A stretch of DNA of 64,000 bases. Origin: an uncultured Litoreibacter sp. (GTDB lineage: Bacteria; Pseudomonadota; Alphaproteobacteria; Rhodobacterales; Rhodobacteraceae). This document shows positions 23,280 to 30,533 of this stretch, in pieces (the first letter of the stretch is position 1; each line of letters opens with the position of its first letter). The DNA lies in assembly GCA_947492995.1 (NCBI GenBank), contig CANLOU010000003.1, positions 682,001-746,000 on the forward strand. The letters run 5' to 3'. Below the pieces are notes generated by a model that made no database searches, was not told where the DNA came from, and saw nothing but the letters and a program-made list of their open reading frames with translations. A program made the translations under genes and the position numbers.

Positions 23280-24128
23280 ATGTCCGACCAGACTGCGGCA
23301 GAGGCCGAAGAACGGGCCGAAGAACAGGCCGAAGAACGGTCCATGGAAGAGGCGGCGACATTGTCGCCCAAGCTGATTTTCGAGGTGATCCGCCGCAACG
23401 GCGAGGAGGAGCTGGAGCGCACCAACCGGTCCTTGTTCTGGTCGGGGATTGCTGCGGGGATCATGATTTCGGCCTCGGTGCTGGGGGAGGCGATTTTCCG
23501 CACCTACCTGCCGGATGCGCCGTGGCGCTATTTGCTGGAAAATCTGGGCTATTCGCTGGGCTTCATCGTGGTGATCCTTGGCGGCATGCAGCTGTTTACC
23601 GAGAACACCATCACGACCGTTTTACCGCTGCTGCGCGACCCGTGCGGGCGGATGTTTTCGCGGGTGGGCCAGCTTTGGGCGCTGGTGCTGGCGGCCAATG
23701 TGGTGGGCGCGTTCGGGGTGGCGATGCTGTTTGCCTATACCTCGGCCATACCGCCGGACCTGCTGCCCGCGCTGACCGAACTGTCCGAGCATGCCACCGG
23801 CATGCCGGCGTTTCAGGGCTTCATGAAAGCCATCCCTGCGGGCGTTTTGGTGGCGGCCATCGTGTGGATGCTGCCGCAGGCGGAGGAATCGTCGTTTTGG
23901 GTGATCCTTGTCTTCACCTGGCTGATCGCGGCGGGGGACTTCACCCATATCGTGGCCGGCTCAGTGGAGATGGCGTTTTTGATGGTGCAGGGACAGCTGG
24001 GCGTCTTTGACGCCGTGTTGCGCTTCTTCCTGCCAGTGCTGGCAGGCAACATTGTGGGCGGCACCGTGATCTTCGCGCTGATTGCCTGGGGGCAGGTGCG
24101 CGACGACGTGAAGCCTAAGGCGTATTGA
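23280..24128 (+). CDS. Formate/nitrite transporter (FNT) family membrane protein
   Basis: A 282-residue member of the FocA/NirC/YfdC group, pentameric channels for small anions such as formate, nitrite or acetate. After an acidic, Glu-rich cytoplasmic start of about 55 residues come six membrane helices; typical segments are SGIAAGIMISASVLGEA, GYSLGFIVVILGGMQLFTENTIT and a GNIVGGTVIFALIAWGQV ending. The long acidic N-terminus and ELERTNRSLFWSG are more like YfdC than FocA. The substrate is unknown. The ATG at 23280 has GAGGGGGC upstream. It follows tRNA-His by 76 bases and overlaps the end of the converging gene at 24115 by 14 bases. Confidence 0.85.
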   Translation: MSDQTAAEAEERAEEQAEERSMEEAATLSPKLIFEVIRRNGEEELERTNRSLFWSGIAAGIMISASVLGEAIFRTYLPDAPWRYLLENLGYSLGFIVVILGGMQLFTENTITTVLPLLRDPCGRMFSRVGQLWALVLAANVVGAFGVAMLFAYTSAIPPDLLPALTELSEHATGMPAFQGFMKAIPAGVLVAAIVWMLPQAEESSFWVILVFTWLIAAGDFTHIVAGSVEMAFLMVQGQLGVFDAVLRFFLPVLAGNIVGGTVIFALIAWGQVRDDVKPKAY

Positions 24129-24432
24129 CCTGAATGGTCTGGATGACCTCGGAGGTGACGCGGTCATAGATCACGATTTGATTGTACGTGGTGACCACGG
24201 CGTACCAATCGCTGGTGGTGGTGAAGGCCTGCGCTGTGGCGCCTGATGGCAGTGTGATCTGATCCGGGATCGCCAAAGTTGGGGCGGGCTGCTGTACGCG
24301 GATGACAATCAGCGCGATCAGGACTAGAAGGCCCCCAATCATCACCGCGGTGAGGGTCGTCACAAGGCGGCGCAGAAACTTCAGGTTGGCAGGCTCGGGC
24401 CCGCCCTCTTCAGGATCGTTTATGTCTGACAC
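24115..24432 (-). CDS. Small membrane-anchored protein (DUF6476-like)
   Basis: A 105-residue protein with a short acidic start (SDINDPEEGGPEPANLKF), one membrane helix (about residues 22-44) and a small beta-rich domain that probably faces the periplasm (WYAVVTTYNQIVIYDR). I recall similar small proteins next to rluD in Rhodobacterales as DUF6476; no function is known. GTG at 24432 is preferred because GGAG lies six bases before it; ATG at 24438 is the alternative but is too close to that site. Its 5' end overlaps the 5' end of rluD on the other strand. Confidence 0.7.
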   Translation of the reverse strand: MSDINDPEEGGPEPANLKFLRRLVTTLTAVMIGGLLVLIALIVIRVQQPAPTLAIPDQITLPSGATAQAFTTTSDWYAVVTTYNQIVIYDRVTSEVIQTIQVNTP

Positions 24433-25447
24433 TGTCATCTCCGTCGAAATCTCGGAAAACCCCGTTGGGCGGCTTGATAAGGCATTGGCGCGGGACGTGC
24501 CAGTGGAGGCGAACCTGTCGCGGTCGCGACTGGCCAAACTGCTGGCCGAAGGCGCGGTGTCGCGCGACGGCGTGGTGATGACGGACGCGCGGGCCAAGGT
24601 CGTTGAGGGCGAGGTCTACCAGATCCGCGTGGCCGAGGCCGTGGATCTGGAGGCGCTGCCGGAGGACATCCCGCTGGACGTGGTTTACGACGACGACGCG
24701 CTGATTGTGGTCAACAAGCCTGCGGGCATGGTGGTGCATCCGGCGCCGGGATCGCCCTCGGGGACCTTGGTGAACGCTTTGCTGCACCATTCGGCGGACA
24801 GCCTGTCGGGGATTGGCGGGGCCAAGCGGCCCGGCATTGTGCATCGGATCGACAAGGACACATCGGGGCTGCTGGTGGTGGCCAAATCGGATGCGGCGCA
24901 TCAGGGGCTGGCCAAACAGTTCGAGAAACACAGCGTTGAGCGGCATTACCGCGCGCTGTGTTATGGGCGGCCCGACGCGGCGGACCCGCGTTTGCGCGGC
25001 ATGGCGGGCGTGGATTTCGAGGCGTCGAACCTGCTGCGGGTGAATGCGAACCTTGCGCGGCACAAGACGGACCGGCAAAGGCAGGCTGTTGTGAAGAACG
25101 CCGGACGCCACGCGATCACGCGGGCGCGGGTGGTGGAGAGCTACGGGCTGCCGCCGACCGTGTCTTTGCTGGATTGCTGGCTGGAGACGGGCCGCACGCA
25201 TCAGATCAGGGTGCATATGGCCTATTGTGGGCATTCGCTGATTGGCGACCCGGTCTATGGCGGCAAACGCAAATTGGCGAAAAAATCGCTGCCGGATGCG
25301 GCGATTGAGGCGATTGGCGCCTTCCCGAGGCAGGCCTTGCATGCCGCCACTTTGGGGTTCATTCACCCGGTTTCAGGCGAAAAACTGAGCTTCGAGGCCC
25401 CTTTGCCACCAGATTTTGCCGATTTAATCACGGACCTGTCGCGGTAA
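24422..25447 (+). CDS. rluD: Ribosomal large subunit pseudouridine synthase, RluD/RluA family
   Basis: A 341-residue pseudouridine synthase with an N-terminal S4 RNA-binding domain (about residues 16-65, RLDKALARDV ... SRSRLAKLLAEGAV) and the catalytic domain with HRIDKDTSGLLVVAK (catalytic Asp144), PAGMVVHPAPG and GRTHQIRVHMAYCGH. RluD modifies helix 69 of 23S rRNA. The frame starts at 24302, but the ATG at 24422 is where the family begins. It overlaps the divergent gene at its 5' end. rpoH follows 175 bases later, an order seen in related genomes. Confidence 0.92.
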   Translation: MSDTVISVEISENPVGRLDKALARDVPVEANLSRSRLAKLLAEGAVSRDGVVMTDARAKVVEGEVYQIRVAEAVDLEALPEDIPLDVVYDDDALIVVNKPAGMVVHPAPGSPSGTLVNALLHHSADSLSGIGGAKRPGIVHRIDKDTSGLLVVAKSDAAHQGLAKQFEKHSVERHYRALCYGRPDAADPRLRGMAGVDFEASNLLRVNANLARHKTDRQRQAVVKNAGRHAITRARVVESYGLPPTVSLLDCWLETGRTHQIRVHMAYCGHSLIGDPVYGGKRKLAKKSLPDAAIEAIGAFPRQALHAATLGFIHPVSGEKLSFEAPLPPDFADLITDLSR

Positions 25448-25622
25448 TTTCACACCTATGTGAAGCCTTATTACATTGGGTTTCGACGGAAATACTTTCA
25501 ACCTACGTTTAAGAAGAACTTAACGCGCACCGTTTATGTGCGCACCGACACCTTGAAAATGAACCGACCTGTTCATAATTCTTACGTAAAGCAACAAACC
25601 GACCTCAAAGGGGGGCAAAGAC

Positions 25623-26519
25623 ATGGCTAATTACGCAAATCTTCCCGCACCAAGCCCGGAGCAGGGTCTGAACCGCTACATGCAGGAAATCCGCAAGTTC
25701 CCGATGCTGGAGCCTGAGGAAGAATACATGCTGGCCAAGCGCTGGGTGGAGGAAGAAGACACCGAGGCCGCGCATAAGATGGTGACATCCCACCTGCGTC
25801 TGGCGGCCAAAATCGCCATGGGCTATCGCGGCTACGGCCTGCCGACAGCCGAGGTGATCTCGGAGGCGAATGTGGGCCTGATGCAGGCCGTCAAGAAGTT
25901 TGACCCGGAAAAGGGGTTCCGTCTGGCGACCTATGCCATGTGGTGGATCCGCGCCTCGATCCAGGAATATGTCCTGCGGTCCTGGTCGATGGTGAAGCTG
26001 GGCACGACCTCGGCGCAGAAGAAGCTGTTTTTCAACCTGCGCAAGGCCAAGAACCGCATTGGCGCGTTGGAAGAGGGCGACCTGCGCCCCGAAAATGTGC
26101 AGCGCATCGCCAACGACCTGAATGTGACCGAGGACGAGGTGATCTCGATGAACCGGCGCATGTCGGGCGGGGACGCGTCTTTGAACGCGGTGATCTCGGC
26201 CGATGGCGAGGGCGCCACGCAGTGGCAGGACTGGCTGGAAGACGAAGATGCCGACCAAGCTGGCGACTATGAAGCCAAGGACGAGTTGGATGCACGTCGC
26301 GAGATGATGGCGGAGGCCATGGAGGTGCTCAATGACCGGGAGAAAGACATTCTGATGCAGCGCCGCCTGATGGAGAAGGCCGTGACCCTGGAAGAGCTGT
26401 CCGGCCAATACGACGTGTCGCGCGAACGCATCCGCCAGATCGAAGTGCGCGCGTTTGAGAAGCTGCAAAAGAAGATGCGCGAGCTGGCCGCCGAAAAGGG
26501 CATGCTGGCAACCGCCTGA
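25623..26519 (+). CDS. rpoH: RNA polymerase heat-shock sigma factor RpoH (sigma-32)
   Basis: A 298-residue sigma factor of the RpoH type. It has region 2 (EEEDTEAAHKMVTSHLRLAAKIA, the RpoH-type YRGYGLPTAEVISEANVGLMQA, and RLATYAMWWIRASIQEYVL) and region 4 ([39 protein letters not shown]). The RpoH box region QKKLFFNLRKAKNRI is present. Rhodobacterales carry two RpoH proteins; the rluD neighbour suggests RpoHI. The 175-base leader has TTGAAA at 25553 with CATAAT/TAATTC downstream as a possible promoter, plus the inverted repeat GCGCAC/GTGCGC (25525-25543). A strong terminator follows at 26553. Confidence 0.95.
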   Translation: MANYANLPAPSPEQGLNRYMQEIRKFPMLEPEEEYMLAKRWVEEEDTEAAHKMVTSHLRLAAKIAMGYRGYGLPTAEVISEANVGLMQAVKKFDPEKGFRLATYAMWWIRASIQEYVLRSWSMVKLGTTSAQKKLFFNLRKAKNRIGALEEGDLRPENVQRIANDLNVTEDEVISMNRRMSGGDASLNAVISADGEGATQWQDWLEDEDADQAGDYEAKDELDARREMMAEAMEVLNDREKDILMQRRLMEKAVTLEELSGQYDVSRERIRQIEVRAFEKLQKKMRELAAEKGMLATA

Positions 26520-26552
26520 TTGCCGCCCAACTTCTGACGAATTGAAAATTTA

Positions 26553-26585
26553 AGCGTCGGGGTCAGATGATCCCGGCGCTTTTTT
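26553..26585 (+). terminator. Rho-independent terminator of rpoH
   Basis: Stem AGCGTCGGG / CCCGGCGCT with one G-T pair and a 10-base loop, followed by a run of T (26581-26585). Confidence 0.9.
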
Positions 26586-26622
26586 CATGCCCGGGACGGA
26601 TTTGACGCGGAGGGGCTTTGAC

Positions 26623-27642
26623 ATGACGCCGGATAAATTGATGGAACGCGCGATTTCGGGAACGCTGGGCGCGGACAACTTGGACTATACCGAGCTGTCT
26701 TCGGTGTTTCGCGACAGCCAGCAAATGCTGCAATCCGCGTTGGAGCAGGACCCCGGCAACGCCGAGCTGAAAAAGCTGCTGGACCAAAGCGTGCAGATGG
26801 AGGCGCTGCTGACCGCCAGCGGGCAGGCTGACGAGGCGGGTGATGCGGAGCGGCTGAGCGAGATTGCAGGCGAGATTTCCGTGCTGACTGGCACGGGCCC
26901 CGTGGATGAACAGCTCGAAGGTGACATTGGCGCGCTGGAAGCGGCCATTGACGAGGGCGACATTCTGGCGGCCAAGGCCGTGCTGGACAAAGGCGTGGAT
27001 TTGAATGCGCATTATGGCGAATTCAACGAATTCCCGCTGGGTTGGGCGATGGGGTCGGGGGTCCGCTCGGTCGAGATGGTGCGCCTGTTGTTGCAACGCG
27101 GCGCGGATGCCCGCTTTGCCACGCCGGAAGGCTACACCGCGCTGCACTACATCGCGGATTACATGTGGGGCGGGGACGACGCGGATCTGAGCCGCGAACT
27201 GGTCCGCATACTGGTGGCCGCAGGGGCCGACATTGAGGCGCGCAACCACTATGGCTGGACGCCGCTGTTGCGGGCGGTGATGGAAGGCTCCGTGGCTGAG
27301 ATGCAGGCGCTTTTGGCCCATGGCGCGGACGCCGATGCGGTCTACCCCGATCATTCGATGCCCGAATTTTCGCGCGGGATGACCGCCCTTATCAACGCGG
27401 CCTATGACCCGGAAAAGGTGGCGCTGCTGATCGCGCATGGGGCCGATCCGGCGGCCGTCGCGCCCAATGGACTGGATTTTGCCGCCCATGTCGCAGCCGA
27501 GATCGAGACTGTCACCACAACCCGCGAGCCGTTTCTGGCCAAACTGTTGCTGCGGGTGCTGGGTGTGAAGGGCATGAAGCAGGACATGGTCCGGGGGCTG
27601 GAACAGTCCCGCGATCTGGTGGCCGCAGCGGTGGGTCAGTAG
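26623..27642 (+). CDS. Ankyrin repeat protein
   Basis: A 339-residue protein. The first 110 residues are helical and acidic, of no known family. From about residue 115 there are five or so ankyrin-type repeats: NAHYGEFNEFPLGWAM, VEMVRLLLQRGADARFATPEGYTALHYIAD, LVRILVAAGADIEARNHYGWTPLLRAV, MQALLAHGADADAVYP and VALLIAHGADPAAVAPNG. No signal peptide is seen, so it should act in the cytoplasm by protein binding. The start at 26623 has GGAGG about nine bases upstream; an earlier ATG at 26587 overlaps the rpoH terminator region. Partner and role are unknown. Confidence 0.8.
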   Translation: MTPDKLMERAISGTLGADNLDYTELSSVFRDSQQMLQSALEQDPGNAELKKLLDQSVQMEALLTASGQADEAGDAERLSEIAGEISVLTGTGPVDEQLEGDIGALEAAIDEGDILAAKAVLDKGVDLNAHYGEFNEFPLGWAMGSGVRSVEMVRLLLQRGADARFATPEGYTALHYIADYMWGGDDADLSRELVRILVAAGADIEARNHYGWTPLLRAVMEGSVAEMQALLAHGADADAVYPDHSMPEFSRGMTALINAAYDPEKVALLIAHGADPAAVAPNGLDFAAHVAAEIETVTTTREPFLAKLLLRVLGVKGMKQDMVRGLEQSRDLVAAAVGQ

Positions 27643-27773
27643 CTTTCTTCCACGCCCGTTGGGCCCCATTTCACGGGCTTTTTGTATGTGCCAACCTGAC
27701 GTATTTTGGCTTGTTTGGACGAGAATAAAGGTATTATGGTACGTAATTACTGGCGTTGAAGCAGTTGTGTTGC

Positions 27774-28652
27774 ATGACGCCTAATTGCAAATTTATGACA
27801 TGCAACCATTGCGCTATGCCCATTACCGTTATCTCGCCTTACCAAGACCTCGTCAGCACCAAGTTGAATGTTGGCATAAAGCAATCGGGGGCAGACCAAG
27901 GCTACCCGGAACAAAAATATCATGACGCGGAGTTTCTTATCGGCACCGGAGGTGAACAAGAAAGCTCTTACGGGTTCTACATCGGGAAGAAGGCGAAAGA
28001 CGGGCTTAGCCTGCCGCTGCGGGTTCCGTTTACGGCGCGGATGGTAAATTACAATTGCTGGGAGCTTTTGGGCGTTCAACCCAACCCCTCGCAGGCCCCT
28101 GAACCGGTGAGCTGGGAGGTCCTTGAATGGTCATCCGACACCCAAGGCAGCGCGACTGAGGCCACGCAGGGCTATTCGGTGTCGGGTACGCTGTCGGCCG
28201 AAGTGTTCGGCTGCGGGGCTTCCGTGACGGTTGAGCAATCCGTGCAGTTCACAAAAACCTTGGAGCAGTCATCGGAGGAGGGGCGAAGCATTGCCCGGGA
28301 ATTCTCGGTAAAGCCGGGGCAACGCGGTCAGCTGTGGCAGAACCAGACCTTCATTCGGCTTACCGCGAATGCAACGAACGTATTGAACGAGGCTGCCGCA
28401 AGCCAACATGGCGCAAATGACTTCTTTGACACGGTTCTGGCCCCTGGCTACGAAGCTGGCGGCCATGACCCGGACAAACGGGTTCATCAAATGGGACTAA
28501 ACCGCATCTTCGCTGAGCGCAGCTCGGTAGATGATGTCAAAATGGACTTGGCAAAATTTGCGAAAGCGTATTTGCCGCACGCCCTATCGACCGATCTGGT
28601 GTTGGATGTGAAGATGATTTACGCGACCTACTCCGGCTTTGACACCGAATAG
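27774..28652 (+). CDS. Accessory protein with possible aerolysin-like beta-pore module
   Basis: A 292-residue protein from a visibly A+T-richer stretch. No signal peptide and no enzyme motif are seen. The middle (about residues 105-205) alternates Ser/Thr with hydrophobic residues over a long run, for example YSVSGTLSAEVFGCGASVT and VEQSVQFTKTLEQSSEEG, followed by VKPGQRGQLWQNQTFIRLTA. This is how the membrane-inserting strands and the following 'V-P-P-G'-like turn of aerolysin/ETX-MTX2 beta-pore-forming proteins look. That reading is inference from pattern only; it could be another all-beta protein. The start is unsure: ATG at 27774 or 27816 (MPITVISPYQ) are both possible and neither has a clear ribosome site. 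It stands alone between the ankyrin and oxidoreductase genes. Confidence 0.5.
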   Translation: MTPNCKFMTCNHCAMPITVISPYQDLVSTKLNVGIKQSGADQGYPEQKYHDAEFLIGTGGEQESSYGFYIGKKAKDGLSLPLRVPFTARMVNYNCWELLGVQPNPSQAPEPVSWEVLEWSSDTQGSATEATQGYSVSGTLSAEVFGCGASVTVEQSVQFTKTLEQSSEEGRSIAREFSVKPGQRGQLWQNQTFIRLTANATNVLNEAAASQHGANDFFDTVLAPGYEAGGHDPDKRVHQMGLNRIFAERSSVDDVKMDLAKFAKAYLPHALSTDLVLDVKMIYATYSGFDTE

Positions 28653-28795
28653 TCAGGCTTTGTCGGCCATGCCTCGGCCTGCCCGATATGTTCACTTTGA
28701 TTTGACCTTGCGTAAAACCTAGCGCAGTTTCGCAGCTGTGCTGGGCGCCGTCCGGGACCTGTGTTGCGTATGCTTTGGGCTTGGAGGAGATCGGT

Positions 28796-29770
28796 ATGAC
28801 ATCAGTCAATTGGGGCATTTTGGGCGCGGCCAAATTCGCGCGGGAGCATATGGGGCCTGCGATCCACGCTGCGCGTGGCGCCCGGCTTTACGGGGTGGCG
28901 TCGCGGTCGGGCGACGTGTCGGGGTTTCAGGCCTTCGCGCCCGATTGTGTGGGGTTTGACAGCTATGACGCGCTGCTGGCGTCCGATGAGATTGACGCGG
29001 TCTACATCCCGCTGCCCAACCATCTGCATGTGGAATGGGCCGAAAAGGCGCTGCGGGCGGGCAAGCATGTGCTGTGCGAAAAGCCGATTGCGATGAAGGC
29101 CGATCAGATCGACGGGTTGATTGCGCTGCGTGACGAGACGGGGCTGCTTTGCGCCGAGGCCTACATGATCGTCCACCACCCGCAATGGCAGCGCGCGCGA
29201 GAGATCGTGCAGTCTGGCGGCATCGGCGATCTGGTGCTGGTGGACGCGGTGTTCAGCTACGACAACTCCGCCGAGATTGGAAATATTCGCAACAAACCTG
29301 AGACGGGTGGGGGTGGGATACCAGACATTGGGGTCTACACCTTCGGGTCGGTCCGGTTCGTGACGGGGGAGGAGCCCTCGGCGGTGGCGGCCCAGATCAC
29401 TTGGGAGAACGGCGTGGACGTGTTTGCTCATGTCACGGCCGATTTTGCGTCCTTCCGCTATTCATCCGTGACGTCCATGCGGATGCACCCGCGCCAAGAG
29501 GTGACGTTTCACGGGCGCGACGGGGTGCTGAAACTGACCGCGCCGTTTAACCCCAACGTCTTTGGCGAGGCGCAGCTGCATTGGCATGGCGTGTCCGCTG
29601 CCGGCGCCCCTTCGGTGACGGTGGAACGCTGGCCGGGGGTGAACCACTACGTGCTGCAGGTGGAGGCGTTTTGCCGGTCCGTGCAGGAGGGGGCGGACTA
29701 CCCCGCGACATTGGAGTTCGCGAAGGGCACGCAGGCGATGATTGACCGGGTGTTTGAGGCGGCGGGCTGA
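28796..29770 (+). CDS. Gfo/Idh/MocA family NAD(P)-dependent oxidoreductase
   Basis: A 324-residue oxidoreductase. The N-terminal Rossmann domain begins NWGILGAAKFAREHMGPAI (glycine-rich nucleotide loop), and the family Lys motif CEKPIAM lies near residue 95, followed by EAYMIVHHPQW, where the His/Tyr residues near the substrate normally sit, and GGGIPDIGVYTFG (Asp-Gly-xx-Tyr type) in the C-terminal domain. Members oxidise or reduce sugars, inositols and related compounds; the substrate cannot be told here. The ATG at 28796 has GGAGGAG upstream. It stands alone, followed by a double-hairpin repeat element. Confidence 0.87.
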   Translation: MTSVNWGILGAAKFAREHMGPAIHAARGARLYGVASRSGDVSGFQAFAPDCVGFDSYDALLASDEIDAVYIPLPNHLHVEWAEKALRAGKHVLCEKPIAMKADQIDGLIALRDETGLLCAEAYMIVHHPQWQRAREIVQSGGIGDLVLVDAVFSYDNSAEIGNIRNKPETGGGGIPDIGVYTFGSVRFVTGEEPSAVAAQITWENGVDVFAHVTADFASFRYSSVTSMRMHPRQEVTFHGRDGVLKLTAPFNPNVFGEAQLHWHGVSAAGAPSVTVERWPGVNHYVLQVEAFCRSVQEGADYPATLEFAKGTQAMIDRVFEAAG

Positions 29771-29804
29771 GAGGTTTCGCCGCGGCTGCGCCGCGTCGAC
29801 CGGC

Positions 29805-29884
29805 TGGGGGCTCTGCCCCCAGACCCCCGCATTTAATGGGGGCTCTGCCCCCAAACCCCCGGGATATTTCTGGAACAATGATGG
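29805..29884 (+). repeat. Tandem hairpins plus ATATTTCTGG block (dispersed element, variant copy)
   Basis: Two identical hairpins TGGGGGC-TCT-GCCCCCA (29805-29821 and 29837-29853), 15 bases apart, followed by CCCGGGATATTTCTGGAAC (29859-29877) and AATGATGG. The 3' block matches those at 21928 and 37305. The element separates two converging genes and could end transcription from both sides. Confidence 0.65.
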
Positions 29885-29896
29885 AAAGCCTGTTGA

Positions 29897-30526
29897 TCAG
29901 TCGAGCCTGATCTTTCGAAGCTCTTTTGCTGATCTGGTTTTTTCGCCCTTTTTGATGCCGCGATGGCTCATTGCATGGCAGTTTGGGCAGAGCGGGATGA
30001 GGTCTTTGATTGGGTCCACCAAGTGTTCCTCTCGAAGGTTTCCGAGGGGGGCTTTGTGATGAATATGGATGAAGTTTGTGCCGACTTCTCCATACGTGAG
30101 TTCAAAGTCAAACTTACAAGACTCACATCTTAGGTGCCCGTCGTTCTTTTGCCGGTAGAACGCAATGCAAGCGTCTCTATTTTTTTTGCTCCGCTCGTGT
30201 CGGTTGATGGTGACTTGATCCACTTTGCCTTCAAGATCACCTTTGCCATCGTAAAACTTGGGGCTTACCGCGAGTTCATCCTTTGAATCTACGATTACGA
30301 AACCGGCTGCTTCAATTGCTTTCCGCGTGTTCGTTGCTGAAGGGCAATCCCTTTGACTTAAGTTTCGTGCAATTCCGTAGATTGCTTTTTGTGGGTAGAG
30401 TTCCTTCGTCTCGGGATGCTCAACGAAATATCTGACTGGGTCGCCATAGTCTGCTGGCAGCCCATTTTGGTCAAACTCAGAAAAAGCGCTCATAACCGCT
30501 TCATTCTTTACCGAAAACTGGTTCAC
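29897..30526 (-). CDS. HNH endonuclease family protein
   Basis: A 209-residue protein whose last third is an HNH nuclease domain: CESCKFDF, then FIHIHHKAPLGN and LIPLCPNCHAMSHRG, giving two Cys-x2-Cys zinc pairs and the catalytic HH...N...H pattern. The first 130 residues form an unknown domain with many Lys/Asp, perhaps for DNA recognition. HNH proteins of this build are often restriction or mobile-element nucleases. The gene is clearly A+T-richer than both neighbours, which suggests acquisition. No methyltransferase is adjacent. It is eight bases downstream of pepF on the same strand and is followed by the double-hairpin repeat. Confidence 0.8.
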   Translation of the reverse strand: MNQFSVKNEAVMSAFSEFDQNGLPADYGDPVRYFVEHPETKELYPQKAIYGIARNLSQRDCPSATNTRKAIEAAGFVIVDSKDELAVSPKFYDGKGDLEGKVDQVTINRHERSKKNRDACIAFYRQKNDGHLRCESCKFDFELTYGEVGTNFIHIHHKAPLGNLREEHLVDPIKDLIPLCPNCHAMSHRGIKKGEKTRSAKELRKIRLD

Positions 30527-30533
30527 CCGTGTC

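Noticed and set aside
26563-27669. A 368-codon open frame on the minus strand
   Set aside because: It is antisense to the ankyrin gene, whose repeats are unmistakable, and overlaps the rpoH terminator.
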